From the NCBI GenBank assembly GCA_002686135.1, contig NZAO01000030.1, forward strand, positions 9,090 through 17,319: a DNA stretch of 8,230 nucleotides, given 5' to 3'. This document shows, one piece after another, positions 1 through 6,628 of the stretch (positions are counted from its first letter, which is position 1; each line of letters starts with the position of its first letter). A model generated the notes under the pieces. The model searched no databases and was not told the DNA's origin. It saw only the letters and a list, made by a program, of their open reading frames with translations. This DNA comes from Rhodospirillaceae bacterium. GTDB lineage: Bacteria > Pseudomonadota > Alphaproteobacteria > UBA11136. Position numbers and translations under genes: made by a program.

Positions 1-1
1 T

Positions 2-37
2 CTGGTCGAAGTTCTCCTGAGGAGAGAGGCCCTTTGA
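2..37 (+). CDS. Possible 3' end of an upstream gene, cut by the window edge
   Basis: The frame starting at base 2 stays open and reads LVEVLLRREAL before a TGA at 35-37. That TGA overlaps the ATG of the next gene as TGATG, a common translational-coupling arrangement in tight operons. The upstream gene could be mobA, which often precedes mobB, and a leucine- and arginine-rich tail would be compatible with it. Eleven residues cannot establish that. A second frame also closes nearby (WSKFS, TGA at 18-20), so even the reading frame is uncertain. Confidence 0.3.
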   Translation: MVEVLLRREAL

Positions 38-546
38 TGAAGGTTTTTGGTTTGGCGGGGTGGAGCGGCAGCGGCAAGACCACCCTGTTGTCGAAACTTC
101 TACCCGAATTGATCGCCAGGGGCGTTTCCGTCTCCACCATCAAGCACACGCACCATTTGGTGGAGATGGACAAGCCCGGCAAGGACAGCTACATCCACCG
201 CGAATCCGGCGCCACCGAGGTGTTGGTGGGATCGCCCCAGCGCTGGGCGCTGATCCATGAGAACCGCGAGGAGAAAGAGGCCACCCTCGAGAGCCTGATC
301 ATGCGCATGACGCCGGTGGACCTGTTGCTGGTGGAGGGGTTTAAGGCCTATCCCCATGACAAGGTGGAGGTTTATCGCCGGGACAACGGCAAGCCGCTGA
401 TCTGTGCTGAGGATCCTCATATCGTGGCGGTGGCCAGCGACGCGCCCCTGCCCGACGTGGCGCTGCCTCTGTTCGCCCTCGATGACGTGGCGGGGCTGGC
501 CTCGTTTATTCTTCAGTGTTGCGGGCTAAACGGGAAGGGAAACTAG
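37..546 (+). CDS. mobB: Molybdopterin-guanine dinucleotide biosynthesis adaptor MobB
   Basis: A GTP-binding accessory protein of 169 residues, close to the usual MobB length. In the family it assists MobA in attaching GMP to molybdopterin, giving the MGD cofactor in the cytoplasm. The Walker A loop GWSGSGKTT lies at residues 8-16. The MobB signature with TIKHTHH at 34-40 and the following DSYIHRESGA at 50-59 is intact, and LLLVEGFK at 96-103 is the Walker B-like strand. I chose the ATG at 37 over the in-frame TTG at 34 because a strong purine-rich ribosome site, GGAGAGAGG (21-29), lies 7 bases upstream. It is the first complete gene of a four-gene molybdenum-cofactor operon, and moeA starts 5 bases after its stop. 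Confidence 0.93.
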   Translation: MKVFGLAGWSGSGKTTLLSKLLPELIARGVSVSTIKHTHHLVEMDKPGKDSYIHRESGATEVLVGSPQRWALIHENREEKEATLESLIMRMTPVDLLLVEGFKAYPHDKVEVYRRDNGKPLICAEDPHIVAVASDAPLPDVALPLFALDDVAGLASFILQCCGLNGKGN

Positions 547-551
547 GAACC

Positions 552-1823
552 ATGGCCCAGATTTTAGACGATTGTTTCGCCTTTGGCGGCGATCTGATGC
601 CTACAGACGAGGCCCTGGCCATCCTCGACCAACGGCTATCCCCGGTGGTGGGGGTCGAAACGGCACCACTGCGCCGGGCCCACGGACGTATCCTTGCCGA
701 AGAGGTGACCGCGGAATGTTTCGTGCCGCCCCATGATAACGCCGCGGTGGACGGCTATGCTGTCTATTTTGATGATCTCGGCCTGAAAGCCGAAACCTTA
801 CTGCCGGTGACGGCTCGCATCGCCGCCGGGCATCCCCTGGACCACGCCCCACGCCGCGGCGAGGCGCTGCGTATCTTCACCGGTGCCCCCATCCCCGGGG
901 ATGAAAATACGCCCGGCCCTGATACGGTGCTGATGCAGGAAGACTGCCGTGAGCAAGACGGCAAGGTGGCGATTCCTCCCGGCATCTCCCGGGGTGCTAA
1001 TCTGCGCCAAAAGGGCGAGGACATGAAGCCCGACGACGTGGTTCTCCGACAGGGCCGCCGCCTGCGTCCTCAGGATATAGGACTGGCCGCCTCGTTAGGC
1101 CTGACCGGGCTTTCCGTCTACGAACCCCTGTCGGTGGCGGTGTTTTCCAGTGGTGACGAGATATGCGAGCCCGGCGAAAAACTGTCCTCGGGCGCGCTCC
1201 ACGACGCCAACCGCTATGGCCTGTTCGCCATGCTTGAGGGGCTGGGCTGCGTGGTAACGGATCTGGGGATTCTTCCCGATGACGAAGCCATCATCACCGA
1301 GGCGCTGGCCGGGGCCGCCCCCGGTCACGGCCTTATCCTGACCTCGGGCGGGGTGTCCACCGGTGAGGAGGATCATATCCGCGCCGCCGTGGAAGCGCTG
1401 GGGAGTCTACATTTCTGGCGTCTCTCCATCAAGCCGGGGCGACCTTTGGCCATGGGCCAGGTGGGAACCACACCCTTCATCGGCTTACCCGGCAACCCGG
1501 TGGCGGTGATGGTCACCTTTCTGCGCTTCGCCCGTCCGGCCATTCTCAGACTGTCCGGAGTGGTGGACCACCAGCCGGTCCTGTTCCGGGTCCGCGCCGG
1601 CTTTTCCCAGAAGAAAAAGGCAGGACGCCGGGAATGGGTGCGGGCGCGGCTGGTGCAGGGACCATCCGGTGAGCCCGTGGCCGAGAAGTTTCCGCGTCAG
1701 GGCTCGGGTATTTTATCCTCCATGGTGGCCGCCGACGGGCTGGTTGAACTGGCCGAGGACGTGTCCCATGTGGCAGAAGGAGATATGGTGGATTTTCTGT
1801 CCTTCCGCGAGGTCCTGTCATGA
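552..1823 (+). CDS. moeA: Molybdopterin molybdenumtransferase MoeA
   Basis: This enzyme inserts molybdate into adenylylated molybdopterin to give Mo-cofactor. The product is 423 residues against about 411 for E. coli MoeA. Family motifs appear in order: PPHDNAAVDGYAV (59-71), FTGAPIPGD (109-117), GANLRQKGED (148-157), SSGDEICEPGE (199-209), the molybdopterin-binding TSGGVSTGEED (264-274), IKPGRPLAMG (293-302) and GLPGNPVAVMVTF (311-323). The C-terminal beta-barrel domain IV follows from about 345. An upstream in-frame ATG at 516 would lie inside mobB and add 12 residues; the ATG at 552, with TAGGAA just before it, fits the family start better. The stop overlaps the moaD start as ATGA, implying coupled translation. 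Confidence 0.95.
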   Translation: MAQILDDCFAFGGDLMPTDEALAILDQRLSPVVGVETAPLRRAHGRILAEEVTAECFVPPHDNAAVDGYAVYFDDLGLKAETLLPVTARIAAGHPLDHAPRRGEALRIFTGAPIPGDENTPGPDTVLMQEDCREQDGKVAIPPGISRGANLRQKGEDMKPDDVVLRQGRRLRPQDIGLAASLGLTGLSVYEPLSVAVFSSGDEICEPGEKLSSGALHDANRYGLFAMLEGLGCVVTDLGILPDDEAIITEALAGAAPGHGLILTSGGVSTGEEDHIRAAVEALGSLHFWRLSIKPGRPLAMGQVGTTPFIGLPGNPVAVMVTFLRFARPAILRLSGVVDHQPVLFRVRAGFSQKKKAGRREWVRARLVQGPSGEPVAEKFPRQGSGILSSMVAADGLVELAEDVSHVAEGDMVDFLSFREVLS

Positions 1824-2071
1824 AGGTCCTGTATTTCTCCTGGCTGCGCACCAAGACCGGTTGCGCGCAGGAAGACCTGTCCCCGCCCGCCCATGTGGGT
1901 GACGTAGCGACGCTGGTGGAATGGCTGAAACAACGCAGCCCCGGCCATGCCGAAGCGCTGGCCGACCTTTCGGCGGTGCGCGCCGCCGTCAACCAGGAAT
2001 TCGTCGCCTTCGACCATGCCCTAGCCAGCGACGACGAGGTGGCCCTGTTCCCGCCCGTCACTGGGGGCTGA
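1820..2071 (+). CDS. moaD: Molybdopterin synthase sulfur carrier subunit MoaD
   Basis: A ubiquitin-fold sulfur carrier of 83 residues, the small subunit of molybdopterin synthase. Its C-terminal glycine is adenylylated and then thiocarboxylated (by MoeB and a sulfurtransferase in known systems, not present here), and it delivers sulfur to the MoaE active site. The sequence shows the N-terminal strand MKVLYFSWLR, the VNQEFV segment (58-63) typical of MoaD, the DDEVALFPPV strand (71-80), and the obligatory terminal Gly-Gly at 82-83. Its ATG overlaps the moeA stop by 4 bases, and moaE begins 4 bases after its stop. Confidence 0.93.
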   Translation: MKVLYFSWLRTKTGCAQEDLSPPAHVGDVATLVEWLKQRSPGHAEALADLSAVRAAVNQEFVAFDHALASDDEVALFPPVTGG

Positions 2072-2075
2072 GGCC

Positions 2076-2540
2076 ATGAGCGAGCTCACGATCCGGGTCC
2101 AGGAAGAGGATTTCGATGTCGGAGAAGAGCTTGCCCGTCTTTCCGAGAGCAAGCCGCAAGTGGGGGCTGTGGCCTGTTTCGTGGGGCTGGTGCGGGACAT
2201 GGAGGGCGGCGGCGCCATCGAGAGCATGACCCTGGAGCATTATCCGGGAATGACGGAAGAAAAACTGCGTCAGACCGTGGCCGAGGCCGAAGAGCGCTGG
2301 CCTCTGGAGGACTGTCTCGTCATTCACCGCACCGGCCGCCTTGAACCCGGAGATAGGATCGTTCTGGCGGCTGCCACATCCGCCCACCGTGACGCCGCCT
2401 TCGAGGCCTGCCGCTTCATCATCGACTGGCTCAAGACCAGCGCCCCTTTCTGGAAACAGGAACAGGGTAGCGAAGGCACGCGCTGGGTGAAACAGCGCGA
2501 TAACGACCGCGCGGCCGCCCGGCGCTGGGAAAAGGATTAG
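2076..2540 (+). CDS. moaE: Molybdopterin synthase catalytic subunit MoaE
   Basis: The large subunit of molybdopterin synthase, which converts cyclic pyranopterin monophosphate to molybdopterin using two MoaD thiocarboxylates. The product is 154 residues, a normal length. Visible motifs are CFVGLVR (34-40, including the conserved Arg40), VIHRTGRLEPGD (82-93), SAHRDAAFEACRFIIDWLK (102-120) and APFWKQE (123-129). Lys120 and Lys127 correspond by motif to the two active-site lysines of the E. coli enzyme. The ribosome site is modest (TGAGG just upstream, overlapping the moaD stop), so translation is probably coupled. It is the last recognisable gene of the molybdenum-cofactor operon. Confidence 0.95.
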   Translation: MSELTIRVQEEDFDVGEELARLSESKPQVGAVACFVGLVRDMEGGGAIESMTLEHYPGMTEEKLRQTVAEAEERWPLEDCLVIHRTGRLEPGDRIVLAAATSAHRDAAFEACRFIIDWLKTSAPFWKQEQGSEGTRWVKQRDNDRAAARRWEKD

Positions 2541-2556
2541 AGCGTTCCCCCGCGTC

Positions 2557-2585
2557 TTGAGTTTTACCGGAACGGGCCGCACAAT
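2557..2585 (+). promoter_or_regulatory. Candidate sigma70-type promoter after moaE
   Basis: TTGAGT (2557-2562) and CACAAT (2580-2585) are separated by exactly 17 bases, each matching 4 of 6 consensus positions. Transcription would start near 2592, just upstream of a hairpin, and would serve only the small ORF at 2656. The match is suggestive, not proven; chance hits of this quality are not rare. Confidence 0.35.
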
Positions 2586-2603
2586 GTTCCAGAGAGTCCC
2601 TTG

Positions 2604-2621
2604 AGGGAGGAATCCCTTTTT
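2604..2621 (+). terminator. Weak intrinsic terminator or attenuator hairpin after moaE
   Basis: AGGGA (2604-2608) pairs with TCCCT (2613-2617) around a GGAA tetraloop of GNRA type, followed directly by TTTT (2618-2621). It could end the moa operon transcript. The stem is only 5 bp. An upstream TCCC (2597-2600) can pair instead with GGGA (2605-2608) across a UUGA loop, so two exclusive folds are possible. Confidence 0.4.
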
Positions 2622-2655
2622 CAGTCCTACATCCATGATCCAGCCTGGTGAGACC

Positions 2656-2850
2656 ATGCCGAACGCGGAATCCATTCATTCTTCTTGGTACAGGCGGCTT
2701 TTTAAACATGTGGTTGGCTTGCCTCCGGAGCACATCGTCTACGGCACCAGTTTTGTCCTGGATATGGAAAGCACGGTGGACAAGGGCATCACGATGTACG
2801 TGCACCTGCCCAGGGAACGTCTGCGCGACGCCCCCGGCACCTCCGGTTAG
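2656..2850 (+). CDS. Unrecognised small protein, 64 residues
   Basis: I do not recognise this protein. From the ATG at 2656 it encodes 64 residues with a basic N-terminal part (SSWYRRLFKHV), a central hydrophobic and polar stretch (GLPPEHIVYGTSFVLD) and a charged end (HLPRERLRDAPG). No signal peptide, membrane segment or cysteine motif is visible. Support for coding is indirect: the second half shows the G/C-ending codons of the neighbours, a GGTGAG element (2647-2652) precedes the ATG although only 3 bases away, and its TAG overlaps the convergent ilvE stop, as often seen in compact genomes. A longer version from the ATG at 2635 has no ribosome site. It lies after the hairpin following moaE, so it may be transcribed separately. 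It could still be a chance ORF. Confidence 0.5.
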   Translation: MPNAESIHSSWYRRLFKHVVGLPPEHIVYGTSFVLDMESTVDKGITMYVHLPRERLRDAPGTSG

Positions 2851-3746
2851 GCGGCGCTGGCGGCTTCTTTGCGGTGGCTATGGATCAGGGCTTCGTAGTC
2901 CTCGATCATCTGGCGGCATACCTCGCCCACCTCGAACCGGTAGTCGCCGATCTCGGACACCGGCGTCACTTCCACCGCCGTGCCGGTGAGAAACACCTCG
3001 TCGGTGGCGGCCAGTTCCTCGGGCATGATGGCGCGCTCCACCACCTCAAGGCCGCGCTCGCGGGCGAGATCGATGACGCTGCGCCGGGTGATGCCGTCGA
3101 GGAAACAGTTGGGGTCTGGTGTGTGCAGAACGCCCTTTTGCACCAGGAAGATGTTAGCGCCGGTGGCCTCGGCAATACGGCCGCGGTAATCGAGCATCAG
3201 CGCGTCATCGTAGCCTTGCGCTTCGGCGGCGTGTTTGCTCAGGGTACAGATCATGTAGAGGCCCGCCGCCTTGCTGTCGGTGGGGGCGGTATTGGGGGCC
3301 GGGCGCACCCATTTCGCGATGCCCAGGCGGATGCCCTCCAGCCGCGCCTCGGGTGTGAAGTAGGAAGGCCAGGGCCAGGTGGCGATGGCCACATGGATTT
3401 TTGTCTGTTGGGCGGAGACTGCCATCATCTCGCTGCCGCGCCAAGCCACCGGGCGCACATAGCCGTCCTCGATATTTTGGGCCGCCACCACCTCTTTGCT
3501 GGCGGCGTCGATCTCGTCCACCGAAAAGGGAATCTCGAACCCCATGACGGCTGCCGAATGGAACAGGCGTTCGGTATGTTCACGCAGCTTGAAGACATGA
3601 CCGCCGTAAACCCGTTCCCCCTCGAACACACAACTGCCATAGTGGAGGCCGTGGGTCAGCACATGGGTCTGGGCGTCGCGCCACGGCACCATTTTGCCGT
3701 TGAACCAGATCACGCCATCGCGGTCATCGAAGGGAAGCAGGGACAT
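2847..3746 (-). CDS. ilvE: Branched-chain amino acid aminotransferase (class IV, PLP-dependent)
   Basis: Transfers the amino group between glutamate and the 2-oxo acids of valine, leucine and isoleucine. The product is 299 residues, close to E. coli IlvE. HGLHYGSCVFEGERVY (32-47) is the substrate-side signature. The Schiff-base lysine is Lys159 in PTDSKAAGLYM, preceded by RPAPNTAP. Glu193 in RIAEATGANIF should contact the pyridine nitrogen of PLP, and LTGTAVEVTPV (253-263) binds the phosphate. The YVRP segment (97-100) and overall motifs fit a branched-chain transaminase better than D-amino acid transaminase or aminodeoxychorismate lyase, though class IV specificities are hard to separate by eye. 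GGAG (minus strand, 3760-3757) lies 10 bases before the ATG. It is divergent from the response regulator and convergent with the small ORF, sharing stop-codon bases. Confidence 0.93.
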   Translation of the reverse strand: MSLLPFDDRDGVIWFNGKMVPWRDAQTHVLTHGLHYGSCVFEGERVYGGHVFKLREHTERLFHSAAVMGFEIPFSVDEIDAASKEVVAAQNIEDGYVRPVAWRGSEMMAVSAQQTKIHVAIATWPWPSYFTPEARLEGIRLGIAKWVRPAPNTAPTDSKAAGLYMICTLSKHAAEAQGYDDALMLDYRGRIAEATGANIFLVQKGVLHTPDPNCFLDGITRRSVIDLARERGLEVVERAIMPEELAATDEVFLTGTAVEVTPVSEIGDYRFEVGEVCRQMIEDYEALIHSHRKEAASAA

Positions 3747-3773
3747 AAAAAATGGACTCCGGAAAAAGCGGCC

Positions 3774-3802
3774 TTAAACCCCGGCCGGCTTGGGCATACA
3801 AT
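3774..3802 (+). promoter_or_regulatory. Candidate promoter for the two-component operon
   Basis: TTAAAC (3774-3779) and TACAAT (3797-3802) are 17 bases apart; the -10 matches 5 of 6 positions and the -35 only 3 of 6. A second -10-like GATAAT lies at 3814-3819 with a poor -35. Either could drive the response regulator at 3863. I could not identify a convincing ilvE promoter on the opposite strand in the same 116-base gap. Confidence 0.3.
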
Positions 3803-3862
3803 AGCCGGACAGGGATAATTTAGACGACAGTTTGACTAACGGTTGAAGGCGAGTAAGTCAAT

Positions 3863-4603
3863 ATGACGAAAGCAAATTCCAGCCCTGAATCAGCCGCAAG
3901 GGTCTTTGATCCGGCGCATGCGCCCGGCTCGCCGCCGCATATCCTGATTGTGGATGATGATACAAGGCTGCGCCAGCTATTGAAAAAATACCTCTCCGAC
4001 AACGGATTCCGTGTCACCACGGCGGAAAACGCCGCTACCGCCCGGGCCCGGTTGGACTCGCTCGCCTTCGATTTGATTATCCTCGATGTGATGATGCCCG
4101 GCGAATCGGGGACGGAACTCACCGCTTCGCTGCGTGGCCACAACCAGGTGCCGATCCTTCTACTTACCGCCCGCGCCGAATCCGGGGACCGGATCGCAGG
4201 ATTGGAGTGCGGCGCCGATGATTATCTCACCAAGCCTTTCGAGCCCCACGAACTGGTTTTAAGAGTACGCGCCATCTTGCGCCGCGTGCCGAAGGAGAAC
4301 GAGGTGCCTGAAGAGGTGCGATTCGGGGCCTTTTGTTTCCACATGACGCGCGACGAGCTTTATAAAGGTGCGGCGCGTATCCATCTCACCGGCACCGAGG
4401 CTGGCCTGCTTAAGGCGCTGGCCACGAATGCTGGCGTGCCTCTGTCACGGGAGGAATTGAGAAAGCAGGGCCGGATTCCGGGAAATACGCGCACCGTGGA
4501 CGTACAGGTGGCCCGCCTGCGGCGCAAGATCGAGACCGACCCCAAAGCGCCGCAATACCTTCAGACCGCCCGCGGCAGGGGTTATCTGCTGCGCATCGAT
4601 TGA
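3863..4603 (+). CDS. OmpR/PhoB-family DNA-binding response regulator
   Basis: A cytoplasmic transcription regulator of 246 residues, the probable partner of the kinase that follows. The receiver domain spans about 26-141: acidic pair Asp31 and Asp32 in LIVDDD, phosphoacceptor Asp75 in LIILDVMMPGESG, switch Thr102 in LLLTAR and Lys124 in YLTKPF. The winged-helix domain covers about 150-246 and contains LTGTEAGLLKAL, the recognition-helix region NTRTVDVQVARLRRKIE (208-224) and the wing YLQTARGRGYLL. It resembles OmpR most closely. About 20 extra residues, rich in Pro, Ala and Ser, precede the receiver compared with OmpR. GGCGAG lies 10 bases before the ATG, supporting the long start. Seventeen bases separate it from the kinase gene. 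The regulon cannot be read from this window. Confidence 0.92.
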   Translation: MTKANSSPESAARVFDPAHAPGSPPHILIVDDDTRLRQLLKKYLSDNGFRVTTAENAATARARLDSLAFDLIILDVMMPGESGTELTASLRGHNQVPILLLTARAESGDRIAGLECGADDYLTKPFEPHELVLRVRAILRRVPKENEVPEEVRFGAFCFHMTRDELYKGAARIHLTGTEAGLLKALATNAGVPLSREELRKQGRIPGNTRTVDVQVARLRRKIETDPKAPQYLQTARGRGYLLRID

Positions 4604-4619
4604 GGAAGGCTGGCACCCC

Positions 4620-5933
4620 ATGAAGATGATCAAGCACTTTCTTCCCCGTACCCTTCTCGGACGCTCCATCCTTATTGTTGTCGTGCCGCTGATCATGCTT
4701 CAGGTGATCACCACTTTCATTTTCTTTAACCGCCACTGGGAAACCATCTCGCTGCTGCTATCGCGCAGTTTCAGCGGCAATATCTCTATGGTTATCGACA
4801 CCATGAACCGGTTTCCCGAGGTGGAGGACAGGGAATGGATCTTCATGATCTCGCCGGGGAATTTGGGTCTTGAACTGAGCTTTGAAGAAGGCGCGATTCT
4901 GTCCGAAGAGACGGCAAAAAAATCCGACGGGCTGATCGAAGAAATGCTGGAGCAGGGCATGGACGAACGGGTGCGTCGGCCTTTCCGTATCGATAACGAA
5001 AATTTTGGCGACAAGGTACAGGTAAAAATCCAGCTCCCCGAAGGGGTGCTGAACGTGTTAGGTAAGCGCAAACTGCTATTCAGCTCCACCACCTATATCC
5101 TGATCCTGTGGATGATCGGCACCTCGTTGATCCTGCTCGCCGTGGCCATCATCTTCATGCGCAACCAGGTGCGCCCAATCCGCCGCCTGGCCGCGGCTGC
5201 TGACAATTTCGGAAAGGGCCGCGACGTGCCCCATTTCAAGCCCGAAGGCGCGGCCGAAGTAAGACGGGCGGCGGCGGCCTTCAAACTCATGCAGGCGCGC
5301 ATCCAGCGCCAGATTAACCAGCGTACGGAAATGCTGGCCGGGGTTTCCCATGATCTGGGCACGGTACTGACGCGGATGAAACTGGAATTGGCCATGTTGG
5401 GCGATTCTTCCGAGGCCAAGGCATTGGCCGCCGATGTGGCCGAAATGGAACATATGATCGAGGGTTATCTCGCCTTCGCCCGGGGGGAGGGCAAGGAAAA
5501 CGCGGAACCGGTGAATGTCGACCGAATGTTAGCGGAGGTGGCGGATAACGCTCGGCGCAATGGCGCCGAGATCGAGCTTGAGGCCGATACCGGCGTGACC
5601 ATTACTCTGCGCCCCAACGCCTTCCGGCGCTGTCTCGGCAATCTGCTGGGCAACGCTGCGCGTCACGCCCAACATATTCGCCTTGCCGCGCAGCGCCGCG
5701 ACCATCAACTGGAAATCACCGTCGACGACGACGGGCCTGGGATTCCCGAGGATAGGCGCGAGGATGTGTTCAAGGCTTTTTTCCGGCTTGATGAGGCGCG
5801 CAATCTGGATAGCGGCGGAGTCGGGCTGGGCCTGAGTATCTCGCGCGATATCGTCCACGCCCATGGCGGTGAGATATCCCTGGAAAACTCACCGCTGGGC
5901 GGCCTGCGGGTATGTGTGCTGTTCCCGGTTTAA
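4620..5933 (+). CDS. EnvZ-like membrane sensor histidine kinase with altered H-box
   Basis: An inner-membrane sensor kinase of 437 residues that should phosphorylate the preceding regulator. A membrane segment at about 15-37 and another at about 157-180 enclose a periplasmic sensor region of roughly 120 residues. A HAMP linker follows (about 181-233, NQVRPIRRLAAAADNFGKG). His244 lies in LAGVSHDLGTVLTRMKLELAM. The ATPase domain has the N-box NLLGNAARHA (341-350), G1 DDDGPGIPE (369-377), F-box FKAFFRL and G2 GGVGLGLSISRDIV (399-412), all intact. The unusual point is HDLGTVLTR where the family usually has HDLRTPLTR: the Arg is Gly and the Pro is Val. AGGAAGG (4603-4609), overlapping the regulator stop, lies 10 bases before the ATG. 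The stimulus is unknown. Confidence 0.93.
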   Translation: MKMIKHFLPRTLLGRSILIVVVPLIMLQVITTFIFFNRHWETISLLLSRSFSGNISMVIDTMNRFPEVEDREWIFMISPGNLGLELSFEEGAILSEETAKKSDGLIEEMLEQGMDERVRRPFRIDNENFGDKVQVKIQLPEGVLNVLGKRKLLFSSTTYILILWMIGTSLILLAVAIIFMRNQVRPIRRLAAAADNFGKGRDVPHFKPEGAAEVRRAAAAFKLMQARIQRQINQRTEMLAGVSHDLGTVLTRMKLELAMLGDSSEAKALAADVAEMEHMIEGYLAFARGEGKENAEPVNVDRMLAEVADNARRNGAEIELEADTGVTITLRPNAFRRCLGNLLGNAARHAQHIRLAAQRRDHQLEITVDDDGPGIPEDRREDVFKAFFRLDEARNLDSGGVGLGLSISRDIVHAHGGEISLENSPLGGLRVCVLFPV

Positions 5934-5957
5934 AAGGAACCGCTCTAAGCGTGGCAT

Positions 5958-5992
5958 AAAAAAAGGACCGCCATAAGGCGGTCCTGATTTTA
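5958..5992. terminator. Bidirectional intrinsic terminator between sensor kinase and phasin
   Basis: AGGACCGCC (5964-5972) and GGCGGTCCT (5977-5985) form a perfect 9-bp stem with an ATAA loop. On the minus strand it is followed by seven T residues (complement of 5958-5964, the first pairing in the stem), a textbook terminator for the phasin gene. On the plus strand it is followed by the weaker tract GATTTTAT and can also end the kinase operon. Confidence 0.88.
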
Positions 5993-6006
5993 TGGTGGGA
6001 GGCCCG

Positions 6007-6031
6007 AAATCTCTGAGGGAGAGGGATTTTT
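6007..6031 (+). terminator. Second, weaker terminator-like hairpin on the plus strand
   Basis: AAAT plus CTCT (6007-6014) can pair with AGAG (6020-6023) and ATTT (6026-6029) around a GAGGG loop with a two-G bulge, followed by TT. It may back up the first hairpin for the kinase operon. The bulge and AT-rich base make it weak. Nothing else is evident between here and the phasin stop. Confidence 0.3.
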
Positions 6032-6065
6032 CTGATTCCTGGCCTAATTCTGATGATTCGCCGAC

Positions 6066-6527
6066 TTAGCTGGCGGTTGTGGTCTGGGCCGGGGTTGAAT
6101 CCGGTTTCGCGAAATAGTCCTTGACCTCGTCGAGGGACTCGGCGACGCGCTTGTTGATGATGCCCAAGCTCTTGGATGTGGTCTTGGAGGCCATGTCGTT
6201 GAGGTCCCAAGTGTTAGCGAGCGCGCTCTGATAGAGGGTCTTGAAGGTTTCGGCACCGATGACGGCGGTTTCCTCGAGGGAATCCAGAGCCTTGGCGTTC
6301 TTGGTGGTGCCGGTAATGTCATCCACGCCCTGGCGAATCATCTCGCCCTGGCGTTTGGCGATTTCCTGCACGCCTTCGAAGGCGTGCTGGCTGGCGTTGG
6401 TGATGGCATCCACGTTCTTCTGGTGGGACGCCATGACGGCCTTGACGTTGACGACCGGCATCTTGAAGGAGGACATCACCTTGGTGATATCCATCTCGAG
6501 GAAGGGATAGGCGGGGTTGGTAGCCAT
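6066..6527 (-). CDS. Phasin family protein (PHB granule-associated)
   Basis: A small amphipathic protein expected to coat polyhydroxybutyrate granules and to control their number and turnover. The product is 153 residues, typical of alphaproteobacterial phasins. The N-terminus MATNPAYPFLEMDITKVMSSFKMP is followed by a long helical region. The phasin hallmark FEGVQEIAKRQGEMIRQGVDDI lies at 50-71, and a second helix at about 80-140 contains ETFKTLYQSALANTWDLNDMA. The tail is Thr-, Pro- and Ala-rich. There are no cysteines and no signal peptide. I chose the ATG at 6527 over an upstream in-frame ATG at 6560 because GGAG (complement of 6536-6539) lies 8 bases before it. It resembles the phasin/ApdA type of Rhodospirillum, by memory only. 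It stands alone with its own promoter, operators and terminator. Confidence 0.88.
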   Translation of the reverse strand: MATNPAYPFLEMDITKVMSSFKMPVVNVKAVMASHQKNVDAITNASQHAFEGVQEIAKRQGEMIRQGVDDITGTTKNAKALDSLEETAVIGAETFKTLYQSALANTWDLNDMASKTTSKSLGIINKRVAESLDEVKDYFAKPDSTPAQTTTAS

Positions 6528-6571
6528 TTTTAATACTCCAAAAAAGGGGGTTATGTTCAAATGTAGTTATG

Positions 6572-6584
6572 TTGCACTGCACAA
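6572..6584 (+). promoter_or_regulatory. Operator-like site 1, downstream of the phasin promoter
   Basis: TTGCACTGCACAA contains a TGCnnnGCA core of the kind reported for PhaR repressors in alphaproteobacteria. It would lie at roughly +3 to +15 of the phasin transcript, where a bound repressor would block initiation or early elongation. Two similar sites lie upstream of the promoter. Confidence 0.6.
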
Positions 6585-6593
6585 TTACATATG

Positions 6594-6622
6594 AATATGG
6601 AACGTACATGCCCCTGTGTCAA
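6594..6622 (-). promoter_or_regulatory. Sigma70 promoter of the phasin gene
   Basis: On the minus strand a perfect -35 TTGACA (6622-6617) is followed after exactly 17 bases by CATATT (6599-6594), which matches 4 of 6 of the -10 consensus. Initiation would fall near 6587, leaving a 5' leader of about 60 bases before the phasin ATG. It is the best promoter in the window. Confidence 0.75.
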
Positions 6623-6628
6623 GGGTTA

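Noticed and set aside
2058..2675. Open frame of 205 codons on the minus strand across moaE
   Set aside because: MoaE has all its active-site residues on the plus strand, and this frame matches no family I know.
2874..3818. Open frame of 314 codons on the plus strand, antisense to ilvE
   Set aside because: It mirrors ilvE, whose catalytic motifs are intact. The translation is His- and Gly-rich with no recognisable domain, as expected from a GC-rich gene read on the other strand.
3831..3836. TTGACT-like -35 element upstream of the response regulator
   Set aside because: A -10 at the proper distance would fall at about 3855-3860, beside the start codon and overlapping the ribosome site region; no match is seen there.
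6528..6560. Longer phasin start at the ATG at 6560
   Set aside because: The extra 11 residues include the GGAG ribosome site of the ATG at 6527 and are not phasin-like.
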